A DNA stretch of 20,861 nt, from the IMG/VR virus record IMGVR_UViG_3300034106_000623, positions 1-20,861 of that record; one strand, given 5' to 3'. The stretch comes from a virus. The position numbers and the translations under genes are program-made. Positions 12,787-20,383 of this stretch are shown piece after piece; position 1 is the first letter of the stretch, and each line of letters starts with the position of its first letter. The notes under the pieces were generated by a model. The model searched no databases. It was not told where the DNA came from and saw nothing but the letters and a program-made list of their open reading frames with translations.

Positions 12787-12815
12787 ATTTTAACAGAACT
12801 TTAATCACTTGTCAA
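12787..12815 (-). promoter_or_regulatory. leftward sigma70 promoter
   Basis: On the minus strand TTGACA, a 17-base spacer and TAAAAT are present: a perfect -35, optimal spacing and five of six -10 positions. Transcription would start near 12780 and run into the A/T tract and the leftward genes. A CTTGTC (12808-12813) and a GACAAG (12836-12841) form a dyad whose left arm overlaps this -35; an operator is possible. Confidence 0.75.
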
Positions 12816-12854
12816 GAAAAATATAAAATATTACGGACAAGACCTTAATAGCTA

Positions 12855-12883
12855 TTGACAAACAATAAAAACTGTGTTATACT
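12855..12883 (+). promoter_or_regulatory. rightward sigma70 promoter
   Basis: TTGACA at 12855-12860, a 17-base spacer and TATACT at 12878-12883 give a near-consensus host promoter. The start near 12890 would leave a leader of about 20 bases before the ATG at 12910 of the small-terminase-like gene. It lies back to back with the leftward promoter, the -35 boxes 39 bases apart. Host RNA polymerase could read the packaging and head genes from here. Confidence 0.85.
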
Positions 12884-12909
12884 ATTACCATACGAGTGAA
12901 AGTTTATTT

Positions 12910-13557
12910 ATGATTCGAGAAAACCTCCCAGAAGATACTAATCCAGACAAGCTCTCTGGCTACAAGCTAGATGACAAAGAGATTATCTTAAGCAAGAAAC
13001 GTGGTCCTGGTTTTAAATTTAATAACCCTAGTTACTTTAACCTAGAACAGAAGACAGACGCTTGCGCTCTGTATTGTGTTTATGGTGATGTAGACCAAGT
13101 CAGTGAAATGACTGGTATAGATCCTAAGTTCTTACGTCAGTGGCGCGACGAACCTTGGTGGTCTGAGATCCAAAAGAAGGTGTTTGTAGAACAAAATGAA
13201 AAACTCGCCTCTAGAATTTCTGGTGTACTTGATCGTTCTCTTGATCATCTGGTCGATAGACTGGACAACGGGGACTATCTCTGGGACGTCAGGAAATCTA
13301 AATTGGTAAGAAAACCAGTAGACACTAAAGTTCTTTCTAACTTGTTCAACAATCTAATCACACGTAGGCAGTTAATACGTGGCGAGCCTACTAGCATTAC
13401 AACACAGGTAGCAGTGGATGATCGTCTTAAACTACTGGCTGCTCAATTTCAAAAATTTGCACTAGCTAAAGAAATCGAAGGGGAAACTTATGGCAACACC
13501 AATGAAAAAAGCACCTATGAAAAAACCAATGAAAAAAATGCCAATGAAAAAGGGTAA
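12910..13557 (+). CDS. probable terminase small subunit
   Basis: This 215-aa protein has a helix-turn-helix-like segment at about residues 48-82 (KTDACALYCVYGDVDQVSEM, then GIDPKFLRQWRDEPWW), a pattern I know from small terminase subunits of marine podoviruses. A long helical middle with LDRSLDHLVDRLDNGDYLWD follows. It would bind the packaging site and load the large subunit, encoded 1.9 kb downstream. The ATG at 12910 is preferred to an in-frame ATG at 12874, which lies inside the promoter. The last 20 or so residues (Asn/Glu/Lys repeats) are read from DNA that also encodes the 24-aa peptide, and probably reflect that second frame. Confidence 0.75.
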   Translation: MIRENLPEDTNPDKLSGYKLDDKEIILSKKRGPGFKFNNPSYFNLEQKTDACALYCVYGDVDQVSEMTGIDPKFLRQWRDEPWWSEIQKKVFVEQNEKLASRISGVLDRSLDHLVDRLDNGDYLWDVRKSKLVRKPVDTKVLSNLFNNLITRRQLIRGEPTSITTQVAVDDRLKLLAAQFQKFALAKEIEGETYGNTNEKSTYEKTNEKNANEKG

Positions 13558-13564
13558 ATGCTAA
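13490..13564 (+). CDS. 24-aa Met/Lys/Pro-repeat peptide overlapping the small terminase gene
   Basis: An ATG at 13490 with AAGGGG six bases upstream opens a second frame inside the 3' end of the small-terminase-like gene. The peptide repeats the unit PMKK (TPMKKAPMKKPMKKMPMKKG) and ends in Cys, with a charge near +10. The strong ribosome binding site and ordered repeat argue for real translation. A cationic peptide could bind DNA, RNA or membranes. It is followed by four more small Lys-rich proteins, so it may belong to that set. The overlap forces Asn-Glu-Lys repeats on the other frame. Confidence 0.6.
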   Translation: MATPMKKAPMKKPMKKMPMKKGKC

Positions 13565-13567
13565 GTC

Positions 13568-13741
13568 ATGGCTTCAAAAGTTAATGCTGCTAATAACTAT
13601 ACTAAACCAAGCTTACGCAAGAAAATAGTATCTCAAGTTAAATCAGCTGCAACACACGGTACTAAGGCAGGACAATGGAGTGCTCGTAAAGCACAACTAG
13701 TAGCTAAAAAGTATAAAGCTGCTGGTGGTGGTTATAAATGA
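13568..13741 (+). CDS. 57-aa basic phage protein, function unknown
   Basis: The frame runs from an ATG at 13568 to a TGA that overlaps the next start (ATGA). The sequence contains YTKPSLRKKIVSQVKSAA and GQWSARKAQLVAKKYKAAGG, ending GGGYK. This layout (paired basic helices around a GTKAGQWSARKAQ segment) is familiar to me from uncultured marine phage genomes, always unnamed. The ribosome binding site is weak. It is strongly basic, and with its neighbours could be packaged with or bound to DNA. That role is inference. Confidence 0.72.
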   Translation: MASKVNAANNYTKPSLRKKIVSQVKSAATHGTKAGQWSARKAQLVAKKYKAAGGGYK

Positions 13742-13989
13742 GTCATTTAGCTAAGCCACAACGTTCACTAAAAGCTTGGGGTGAACAGAAGTGGACAACT
13801 AAGTCAGGTAAAAAGTCCAGTGTAACTGGTGAAAGATACTTACCTGAAAAAGCAATTAAAGCTTTAACTCCACAAGAATATGCAGCAACAACAAAAGCTA
13901 AACGAACAGGTAAAGCTAAAGGCAAACAGTTTGTAGCTCAACCTAAAAGTATTAAAGCTAAGACTAAACCGTATCGAAAGGTATCTTAA
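13738..13989 (+). CDS. 83-aa basic phage protein, function unknown
   Basis: The protein has a recognisable core, SLKAWGEQKWTTKSGKKSS followed by VTGERYLPEKAIKALTPQEY, seen in many short hypothetical proteins of marine phages and some bacteria. The C-terminal part is a Lys/Ala-rich tail (TTKAKRTGKAKGKQ). The Trp-containing segment with WTTKSGKKS looks like a small nucleic-acid or carbohydrate-binding fold, but no function is known to me. It is coupled to the preceding gene by an ATGA overlap. Confidence 0.78.
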   Translation: MSHLAKPQRSLKAWGEQKWTTKSGKKSSVTGERYLPEKAIKALTPQEYAATTKAKRTGKAKGKQFVAQPKSIKAKTKPYRKVS

Positions 13990-14172
13990 ATGGCAACTAA
14001 ATCTAAAAATTGGATCGCTTCTGCGATCAAAAAGCCAGGAGCATTACGTAAGTCTCTTGGTGTTAAGAAAGGCGAGAAGATTCCTGCTAGTAAATTAGCA
14101 ACTGCTGCTAAGAAACCAGGTAAAATGGGTCAACGTGCTCGTCTTGCACAGACTTTAAAAGGTTTTAAATAA
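13990..14172 (+). CDS. 60-aa basic phage protein, function unknown
   Basis: The start follows the preceding stop directly and has AAAGG eight to nine bases upstream. The protein has WIASAIKKPGALRKSLGVKK followed by GEKIPASKLATAAKKPGKMG, a repeated pattern of KKPG turns between short helices. I know this arrangement from hypothetical phage proteins near the terminase. It is strongly basic and may bind nucleic acid. It also occurs beside the related small Lys-rich genes here. Function is unknown. Confidence 0.78.
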   Translation: MATKSKNWIASAIKKPGALRKSLGVKKGEKIPASKLATAAKKPGKMGQRARLAQTLKGFK

Positions 14173-14173
14173 A

Positions 14174-14437
14174 ATGGCTACCAAAAAGAAGGGCGTAAGC
14201 CTCTCTATTGGTCGTGGTGAGAAGCTTCCTGTATCAAAAGGTGCTGGACTTACGGCTAAAGGCCGTGCTAAGTACAATGCTGCTACAGGATCTAACCTAA
14301 AAGCCCCACAACCAGGGGGCGGTCCACGTAAAAGATCATTCTGTGCACGTATGTCTGGTATGCCAGGACCAATGAAAGACAGTAAAGGAAGACCTACTAG
14401 GAAAGCTGCTGCACTTGCTCGTTGGAAATGCAAGTAA
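14174..14437 (+). CDS. 87-aa basic Cys-containing phage protein, function unknown
   Basis: The protein carries a segment I recall from many phage hypotheticals: GLTAKGRAKYNAATGSNLK, then APQPGGGPRKRSFCARMSGM and PMKDSKGRPTRKAAALARWK near the C-terminus. Two cysteines (in SFCARM and WKCK) may bind a metal or form a bond. Arg and Lys are very frequent. The family is of unknown function; it is often found in a group with other small basic proteins, as here. It is separated from the preceding stop by one base, and the ribosome binding site is weak. Confidence 0.8.
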   Translation: MATKKKGVSLSIGRGEKLPVSKGAGLTAKGRAKYNAATGSNLKAPQPGGGPRKRSFCARMSGMPGPMKDSKGRPTRKAAALARWKCK

Positions 14438-15205
14438 ATGGACAAGGACTATGTAGAGTTCTATCCTTCACAGGAATACATAGACAAAAACTGGGCACCT
14501 GTTAAGGTTCCCATTAATTCTTTTACTTCTCTAGCTAAGTCACAGGCTATTGCAGAGAAAAAAGGAATACTAGCACCAGAAACTACAAAGTACTACCTAC
14601 CTTCCGCTTTAACAGAGGGAAGATGGGGTGATTACGGTGTAAATGAAGTAGCAGTCAATTATGGAACTGCTATGACTAAAGAGGCTAAGAGTACTTTAGA
14701 TACTGCAGAAGATTATAAACGTCAACTTATGACTTTATTCCATAATCAAAATCAAATTCCAAAAGGAGTTGATATAAGTAAGACAGTTGCTGCTATTAAA
14801 AAACAAAAACAACTGTATGAAGATTCATCTACAGATGATCAGTTATGGCAAGGTAATGAAAGACAACAAAGACTAAGATCTGTTGCAGATTCACTAGGTA
14901 TTGCTCATTTAACTAGACCTACAATTATGTTAGATGCTAAGTATGACATGTATAGACCTGAAGAAGCTTCAACTATGTATGACAGAGCAGCACTTAAAAC
15001 ATTAGCTCTTGCTAACAAGTACCATGAGTCTGGTGGTAAAGCCTCTGGTCTTAAGCTTTGGGAAATGTATAACGGAGCAGGCCCTAAGGCCCGTGAGTAT
15101 GTAAAGAAAATTAAACATACTGACGAGATGATGAGTCATCCTGCTAACAAAGATATGTACAATGCATATCTAAAACTTGTAGAAGAACATAGAAAAGCTA
15201 AATAA
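14438..15205 (+). CDS. 255-aa hypothetical protein ahead of the HNH and terminase genes
   Basis: The start follows the preceding stop without a gap. The protein is soluble and mostly helical, with no signal peptide, membrane segment or Cys. The N-terminal part has SLAKSQAIAEKKGILAPETT and YLPSALTEGRWGDYGVN; the C-terminal part has RAALKTLALANKYHESGGK and YNGAGPKAREYVKKIKHTDE. The second block, with a Gly-Ala-Gly turn and regular aromatic spacing, vaguely recalls internal virion or lysozyme-like proteins, but no catalytic residues can be identified. The stop overlaps the HNH start by one base (TAATG). A virion or packaging role is guessed from position only. Confidence 0.75.
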   Translation: MDKDYVEFYPSQEYIDKNWAPVKVPINSFTSLAKSQAIAEKKGILAPETTKYYLPSALTEGRWGDYGVNEVAVNYGTAMTKEAKSTLDTAEDYKRQLMTLFHNQNQIPKGVDISKTVAAIKKQKQLYEDSSTDDQLWQGNERQQRLRSVADSLGIAHLTRPTIMLDAKYDMYRPEEASTMYDRAALKTLALANKYHESGGKASGLKLWEMYNGAGPKAREYVKKIKHTDEMMSHPANKDMYNAYLKLVEEHRKAK

Positions 15206-15465
15206 TGCCAAGTTCACCAAATTATAAAAGAAACTACAAGGATGAATATAAAAAACATCACGCTAGTTCTCAAGATAAGACCGATAGAGCTGCACGAAAT
15301 AAAGCATCAAGGGCTAAGGGTCAACCAGGTAAAGATGTAGACCATAAGGTTCCTTTACGCAAAGGTGGAAGTAAGTCTTTAAGTAATACTAGAATTAAAA
15401 GTGTATCATCTAACAGATCAGCTAATGGTCATAAACCAGGCGAGAAACAGATTAAACGTAAATGA
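15205..15465 (+). CDS. HNH-type endonuclease-like protein next to the terminase
   Basis: The 86-aa protein has a compact HNH core: VDHKVPLRKGGSKSLSN (about 45-61) gives the His47 pair and Asn61, and Asn70 follows in VSSNRS. The usual metal-holding CxxC pairs are absent, as in some phage forms. The rest is very basic. HNH proteins beside terminase genes assist genome cutting during packaging in several phages. A free homing-type nuclease is the other possibility. The stop overlaps the terminase start as ATGA, so it is part of this operon. Confidence 0.75.
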   Translation: MPSSPNYKRNYKDEYKKHHASSQDKTDRAARNKASRAKGQPGKDVDHKVPLRKGGSKSLSNTRIKSVSSNRSANGHKPGEKQIKRK

Positions 15466-16973
15466 AATTAACCCCAGAGCTTATCCATGGATTTGCTGGG
15501 GCTTGTTTAGCAAAGAGATACGACGGTTCAACCCCTACTCCGCAATGCCATCTGGAGTGGTGGGATCTCTGTTGCAGCGACAATCCTCTTGTAGCAATCG
15601 CAGCCCCGCGGGCACACGGTAAATCAACTGCGATCACTCATGCCTACTTGCTCGCTGCTCTTTTATTTAGAGATAGAAAATTTGCTTTAATTGTATCAGA
15701 TACTGAAAGTCAGGCAACTAACTTCCTCAGTGATCTTAAAGATGAGATGGTTAACAATGAAGACTTGATTAACCTATTTGGTATTAAAGGTCTTGTTAAA
15801 GATTCACAGACTGACATCATTGTAGAGTTTACAGACGGTGAACAGTTTAGAGTTTTAGTACGTGGTGCAGAACAAAGGGTACGGGGACTCAAGTGGGATC
15901 AACGTCGACCTGATTTAATTATATGTGATGATCTTGAAGGCGATGAACAAGTACAATCAAAAGACAGACGTGAAAAATTCAGAAGGTGGTTTTATGCTGC
16001 ACTTCTTCCTTGTCGGTCTCAGCATGGTATTGTACGTGTTGTGGGAACTGTGTTACATCTCGATTCCTTACTCAATCGTGTTATGCCTCCCGATTATGAT
16101 GGCGATCATATTAAAGTTGAGCCATTAAAAACTTATTCAACACGTAAACGTGTAGAGTGGAGATCTGTAAGATACAGAGCTCACTCAGAAGATTACCAGC
16201 ACATACTATGGGCTGACAGATATAATGCAGAGTTCTTTCAAACTAAGAAAGAAGATTATACTAAACAGGGTATCCCTGAAGTATATGCACAAGAGTTTTT
16301 AAACTATCCAATTGATGAGTCAACAGCTTACTTTAAACGTACTGAGTTTATTGAGATACCAAAGTTTACACTAGATGCAATCAAACACAAAGAAAAAAAA
16401 CTTACTTACTACGCTGCAGTTGATTTTGCTATATCAACTAGAGAACGTAGCGATTATACTGTCATTGCTATTGGCGGTATTGATTCCGATGGTATTATGA
16501 ACATAATAGACATTCGAAGAGGAAGATGGGATTCCTTAGAGATTGTCGAAGAAATGTTTGCAGTACAAAAGAAGTTTCAACCTCAATACTTTGTAACAGA
16601 AAGAGGAGCTATTGAAAAAGCTCTAGGTCCTATTCTAAGAAGAGAGCAGTTAGCTAGACAAGAATACATGAGTCTGTTTCCAATGACTCCTACAAAAGAT
16701 AAACAAACTAGAGCACGATCATTTCAAGCAAGATTTAAAGCAGGTGGTGTTAAGTTTGATAAGAGTGCCACTTGGTATCCAGATTTAGAAGAAGAGATGG
16801 TTCGCTTTCCTAAAGCTAGAAATGATGACCAGGTAGATGCATTAAGTTGGTTAGGTCTTATTGTTGACCAAGTACAAGATGCTAATTCTCCTGAAGAAGA
16901 GGAAGAGTATGAATATCAAATGGCTAAGCGTGCTTCAACAAATGATGGACGTTCACAAATAACAGGATACTAA
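15462..16973 (+). CDS. terL: terminase large subunit
   Basis: The 503-aa packaging motor has an N-terminal ATPase and a C-terminal nuclease. Walker A is APRAHGKST (48-56) and Walker B PDLIICDDLEGDE, with Asp156, Asp157 and Glu159 at its end. The nuclease domain shows YYAAVDFAISTRERSDYTV (Asp321), VTERGAIEKA (Glu380) and DDQVDALSW (Asp459), the RNase H-like acidic set. It cuts concatemers and pumps DNA into the head through the portal encoded next. The start overlaps the HNH stop and has little ribosome binding site, so coupling is likely. The first 200 bases are more GC-rich than their surroundings. Confidence 0.96.
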   Translation: MKLTPELIHGFAGACLAKRYDGSTPTPQCHLEWWDLCCSDNPLVAIAAPRAHGKSTAITHAYLLAALLFRDRKFALIVSDTESQATNFLSDLKDEMVNNEDLINLFGIKGLVKDSQTDIIVEFTDGEQFRVLVRGAEQRVRGLKWDQRRPDLIICDDLEGDEQVQSKDRREKFRRWFYAALLPCRSQHGIVRVVGTVLHLDSLLNRVMPPDYDGDHIKVEPLKTYSTRKRVEWRSVRYRAHSEDYQHILWADRYNAEFFQTKKEDYTKQGIPEVYAQEFLNYPIDESTAYFKRTEFIEIPKFTLDAIKHKEKKLTYYAAVDFAISTRERSDYTVIAIGGIDSDGIMNIIDIRRGRWDSLEIVEEMFAVQKKFQPQYFVTERGAIEKALGPILRREQLARQEYMSLFPMTPTKDKQTRARSFQARFKAGGVKFDKSATWYPDLEEEMVRFPKARNDDQVDALSWLGLIVDQVQDANSPEEEEEYEYQMAKRASTNDGRSQITGY

Positions 16974-19052
16974 ATGGAACTAGACGTAAAATTAAATATT
17001 AATAAGATTATTAATTCACCTAACATTGCTGATATGTTAGATGATAGAGACCTAATTACTATTGGGTTTCGTGTAATTAATGAGTTTAATTTAGATAAAG
17101 AATCACGTAGTCAATGGGAAAAACGTGTAGAAAATGCTATGAAGCTAGCTCTTCAAGTAGCAGAAGCTAAATCATTCCCATGGACTAATGCATCTAATAT
17201 TAAATTTCCATTAGTAACTATTGCAGCATTACAGTTTCATAGCAGAGCTTATCCTGCTTTAATTCCTAGTCAAGATCTAGTTAAAGTTGATTGTGATTAT
17301 TCGTCTAGTTTAGATGAAAATCAAGTCAAACAATATGAAGATAAAAATAAACGTGTAGAAAAACACATGAGTTACCAATTACTCAAACAAGATGAGAATT
17401 GGGAAAGTGAAATGGATAAGGTTCTTATTACAGTACCTATCGTAGGTTGTGCATTTAAGAAAACTTACTGGGACTTTAATGAAGATCATCCTATTTCAGA
17501 AAACGTTTTAGCTAAAGACTTTGTTGTTTCATATTGGACAAAGAATTTAAAAGATTGTAATCGTCAATCACATATTCTTTACTTATCAGCTAATGATGTT
17601 TTATCTAGACAACGTCGTGGTATTTGGTGTGAAGACTTTAAACTTAGACCTCAACAAACTATTCAAGAGGATGATCTAAGTCAAGCTCAAGACCTTGCTC
17701 AAGGAGTTAACCAGCCTCAATCAGATCCTGGTACACCTTTTGAGTTTATTGAACAACATCGTTGGGAAGATTTAGATGGTGATGGTTTTAAAGAGCCATA
17801 CATCATTACAGTACATAAAGATACTCGTAAAGTAGTTCGTATTGTTGCAAACTACTTTGAAACATCTATTAAACGTAATGGCAAAGGTGAGATCATAAAT
17901 ATCAGACCTGAGTCATACTTTACTAAATATTCATTTATTCCATCACCAGATGGTGGTTTCTATGATATTGGATTTGGTATTCTATTAGGACCTCTTAATG
18001 AATCTATCAATACAATTATTAACCAACTTGTTGATGCTGGCACTATGGCTAACACTGCTGGCGGATTCCTCTCAAGGGGAATTAAAATTAGGGGAGGCAA
18101 TTATAATTTTGCTCCTATGGAGTGGAAGCATGTTGATTCAACTGGTGAAGATTTAGCTAAAGGTATTTACCCATTACCTGTTCGTGAACCTTCACAAGTT
18201 CTTTACACATTATTAACAACACTTGTTAACTATGGTGAAAGAATTGTAGGCTCTACAGACATTATGGTAGGTGAAAATGTAGGTCAAAATACTCCTGCAG
18301 AAACATCACGTACTATGGCAGAACAAGGTATGAAAGTATTTGCAGGTATCTTTAAACGTATTTACAGATCTCTTAATGAAGAGTTACGTAAAGTATACCG
18401 TTTAAATCAACTTTACTTACCTGAAGAATTTAAATTTGGTGGTAATGCAGTTTTACAAGCAGACTATGATGGTTCATCTATTGATCTAAGACCATCTGCT
18501 GATCCACATATTGTATCTGACGTACAACGTATTATGCAAGCTGAGACATTAAAACAAACAGCTCTTACAGTACCAGGATTTAATACATATAAAGTTATGC
18601 GTAGATATCTTGAAGCACTCAAGATACCTAACATTGAAGATGTTTTACCTGATCCTCAAGGTCCTAACGCTATCCAAAGCGGTCCAGATGTTAAGGTTCA
18701 AGTTGAGCAAATTAAAGCCCAAGAACGTAAACTTTCACTTGAAACTAAGTTTAAACTTGGTGTCATGAAGTTACAACAAGAGGCTGAACTAAACAAGGCT
18801 AAGATTCTTAAGATGGAAGCTGACGCAGCCAAAGCTCTAGAAGAAGCTGGAGGTGTTAAAGCAGGTCATGACATCGCTATGCTACAAACTAAGTTAGGTG
18901 CTGCTAAAGCTCATCAAGAAGGTATCATGAAGTCTATTGAGTTAATGATGAAAGCAACCGAGGGAGCAGTAGAGTATGACAATAACGCAACAGGAATTCT
19001 TGGAATGGGTGGACAACCCAGTAACCAAGGCTCTGAAGAAAGCCCTACATAA
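16974..19052 (+). CDS. portal protein
   Basis: The 692-aa protein starts immediately after the terminase stop. It has the portal pattern: an N-terminal region with SFPWTNASNIKFPLVTIAAL (about 64-83), a long mixed middle with GFGILLGPLNESINTIINQL (about 335-354), and a helical region with MVGENVGQNTPAETSRTMAE (about 428-447), typical of portals of podoviruses. The last 120 residues are a charged, probably coiled-coil segment (KVQVEQIKAQERKLSLETKF) and an acidic tail. It would form the dodecameric ring through which DNA is packaged and to which the tail attaches. Length suits a podovirus portal with a long C-terminal barrel. Confidence 0.92.
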   Translation: MELDVKLNINKIINSPNIADMLDDRDLITIGFRVINEFNLDKESRSQWEKRVENAMKLALQVAEAKSFPWTNASNIKFPLVTIAALQFHSRAYPALIPSQDLVKVDCDYSSSLDENQVKQYEDKNKRVEKHMSYQLLKQDENWESEMDKVLITVPIVGCAFKKTYWDFNEDHPISENVLAKDFVVSYWTKNLKDCNRQSHILYLSANDVLSRQRRGIWCEDFKLRPQQTIQEDDLSQAQDLAQGVNQPQSDPGTPFEFIEQHRWEDLDGDGFKEPYIITVHKDTRKVVRIVANYFETSIKRNGKGEIINIRPESYFTKYSFIPSPDGGFYDIGFGILLGPLNESINTIINQLVDAGTMANTAGGFLSRGIKIRGGNYNFAPMEWKHVDSTGEDLAKGIYPLPVREPSQVLYTLLTTLVNYGERIVGSTDIMVGENVGQNTPAETSRTMAEQGMKVFAGIFKRIYRSLNEELRKVYRLNQLYLPEEFKFGGNAVLQADYDGSSIDLRPSADPHIVSDVQRIMQAETLKQTALTVPGFNTYKVMRRYLEALKIPNIEDVLPDPQGPNAIQSGPDVKVQVEQIKAQERKLSLETKFKLGVMKLQQEAELNKAKILKMEADAAKALEEAGGVKAGHDIAMLQTKLGAAKAHQEGIMKSIELMMKATEGAVEYDNNATGILGMGGQPSNQGSEESPT

Positions 19053-19200
19053 CGATAGGGAATACATGAAAGAGCAACTTATCAGAGGTTTGAGTTCTGA
19101 TGAGAATGAAATAAGAGGTAGATGTAATGCAATATTAAATATCCTTAGTGTAACTTATGAGGATTTAGTAGAAGGAGCAAGAGAAGATGCAAAATACTAG
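18976..19200 (+). CDS. 74-aa protein overlapping the portal 3' end
   Basis: The ATG at 18976 has GGGAG about nine bases upstream and lies 77 bases inside the portal gene. A later ATG at 19066 with AGGG five bases away would skip the segment QQEFLEWVDNPVTKALKKAL. That segment looks like the start of many short phage proteins placed behind portals (hydrophobic residue, then W, then xPVTK), so I choose 18976. The protein is helical and charged. Its function is unknown. It is followed by GroES with a 14-base overlap. Confidence 0.7.
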   Translation: MTITQQEFLEWVDNPVTKALKKALHNDREYMKEQLIRGLSSDENEIRGRCNAILNILSVTYEDLVEGAREDAKY

Positions 19201-19495
19201 TGGAATTCACCCAAAGGGTCACAGAGTTTTAATACTCCCAGATCCAGTGGAAGAAGTAACACAAAGCGGTATTATTTTGTCAGTCGGTGAAAACAGAGAT
19301 AGGGAAAGACTAGCACAGCTAAAAGGTACTATTGTTGAAGTTGGCGATAGTGCATGGTTAGACCAACCAAGCCCTTGGGCAAAAGAAGGTGACCATGTAA
19401 TCTTTGGTAAGTACTCAGGCTTAATCTATGATGGAGCTGACGAAAAAGAATACCGAATCATAAACGATTTAGATGTTGTAGCAATAGTCGATTAA
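19187..19495 (+). CDS. groES: phage GroES-like co-chaperonin
   Basis: The 102-aa protein matches the Cpn10 family: HPKGHRVLILPDPVEEVTQS opens the barrel, SGIILSVGENRDRE is the mobile loop that would hold GroEL, and LKGTIVEVGD, EGDHVIFGKYSG and DLDVVAIVD complete the fold. It would form a cap on the host GroEL, as T4 gp31 does, to fold capsid protein. The position between portal and scaffold supports that use. The length is close to the usual 95-100 residues. It overlaps the preceding gene by 14 bases. Confidence 0.92.
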   Translation: MQNTSGIHPKGHRVLILPDPVEEVTQSGIILSVGENRDRERLAQLKGTIVEVGDSAWLDQPSPWAKEGDHVIFGKYSGLIYDGADEKEYRIINDLDVVAIVD

Positions 19496-19505
19496 AGGAA
19501 AATAA

Positions 19506-20372
19506 ATGTCAGAAGAAAAACAAGTAGAGCAACAAGAAGCAAGTACGCAGCAAGAAGTTCAACAGATAGATCCACAAACTGAAAAAGAAGCCCGTTTATT
19601 TGGTTGGGTTCCTAAAGAAGAGTTTAGAGGATCAGAGTCTGATTGGGTAGATGCAGAAGTATTTGTAAAACGTGGTAAAGAAATTAATCCTATTCTTCGT
19701 AAGAACAATGAACTCTTAATGAAAAAATTGGATGAAAAAGCCAAAGAAATTGACAGCATTAAAGAATCCGTTGAAGAGTTTAAGAAGTTCCAAAAAGAAT
19801 CTTTTGAACGTAAGTCAGCTGAGTATGAAGTTCAAATAGCTCAGTTAAAGACTAAAAAACGGGAAGCAATTGCAGCAGGGGATGGCGATACGGTAGTTGA
19901 TATTGACGACCAAATCGATTCATTAAAAGAAGCTCAGAAAGAGGCTAAAGCGGAAGCGGCTAAAAAGCCAGAACCAACACCTAAAACTGAAGCTCAAGCA
20001 AGTGTACCTGATGATCCAGATTTACAAAGTTGGTTAGGCAGAAATCAGTGGTTTGGTCAAGATACTGAAATGACTGATATGGCTAATGGACTAGGAGCAT
20101 CCGTACGTAAGCAATTCCCTCACCTTACTGGTCGTGCTTTTTTAGATAAGCTTGACGAAAAGATTGTGGAGTATTTTCCTCACAAAGCTTTAGGCAATAA
20201 AGCCAAAGGCAGCGCAGTAGATTCTACTGGTAGTGTTAGAGGAGGTGCATCATCTGGTAAAAAGTCTTATGATAACTTACCTGATGACGCAAAACAAGCA
20301 TGTGATCGATTCATTAAAAATGGATGGATTAAATCTAAACAAGAATACGTAGATAGTTACGACTGGAATTAA
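19506..20372 (+). CDS. capsid scaffolding protein
   Basis: The 288-aa protein is highly charged and largely helical. It opens with an acidic Gln/Glu-rich segment, then ARLFGWVPKEEFRGSESDWV, a segment common in podovirus scaffolds, then a long predicted coiled coil at about 60-165 (LKEAQKEAKAEAAKKP is its end). The C-terminal part has a Gly/Ser-rich linker and a small basic helix (AKQACDRFIKNGWIKSKQEY) that could contact the coat protein. Its position after portal and before the next head gene is typical. The start has AAAGGA six bases upstream. It would direct prohead assembly and leave or be cleaved. Confidence 0.85.
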   Translation: MSEEKQVEQQEASTQQEVQQIDPQTEKEARLFGWVPKEEFRGSESDWVDAEVFVKRGKEINPILRKNNELLMKKLDEKAKEIDSIKESVEEFKKFQKESFERKSAEYEVQIAQLKTKKREAIAAGDGDTVVDIDDQIDSLKEAQKEAKAEAAKKPEPTPKTEAQASVPDDPDLQSWLGRNQWFGQDTEMTDMANGLGASVRKQFPHLTGRAFLDKLDEKIVEYFPHKALGNKAKGSAVDSTGSVRGGASSGKKSYDNLPDDAKQACDRFIKNGWIKSKQEYVDSYDWN

Positions 20373-20383
20373 GGAGAACAATT

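Larger units (their letters stand above)
11982..12909. other. gene-free divergent control region of about 930 bases
   Basis: I found no convincing gene on either strand: short frames lack ribosome binding sites. From left to right it holds a hairpin with a GAAA loop, two copies of a 14-base repeat, an iteron-like group around 12275-12363, a C/G block at 12480, several tetraloop hairpins at 12582-12661, a 110-base A/T tract and two divergent promoters. The leftward transcript would have an untranslated leader of about 800 bases before its first gene, the rightward one only about 20. An origin of replication here is possible. Confidence 0.8.

Noticed and set aside
14155-14445. Minus-strand frame of 96 codons across the small basic genes
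   Set aside because: It is the complement of the Lys/Arg-rich genes, with a Pro/Leu/Ala-rich composition typical of such shadows.
15401-15622. Plus-strand frame of 73 codons at the terminase start
   Set aside because: It overlaps the HNH and terminase frames, both recognisable, and has no ribosome binding site of its own.
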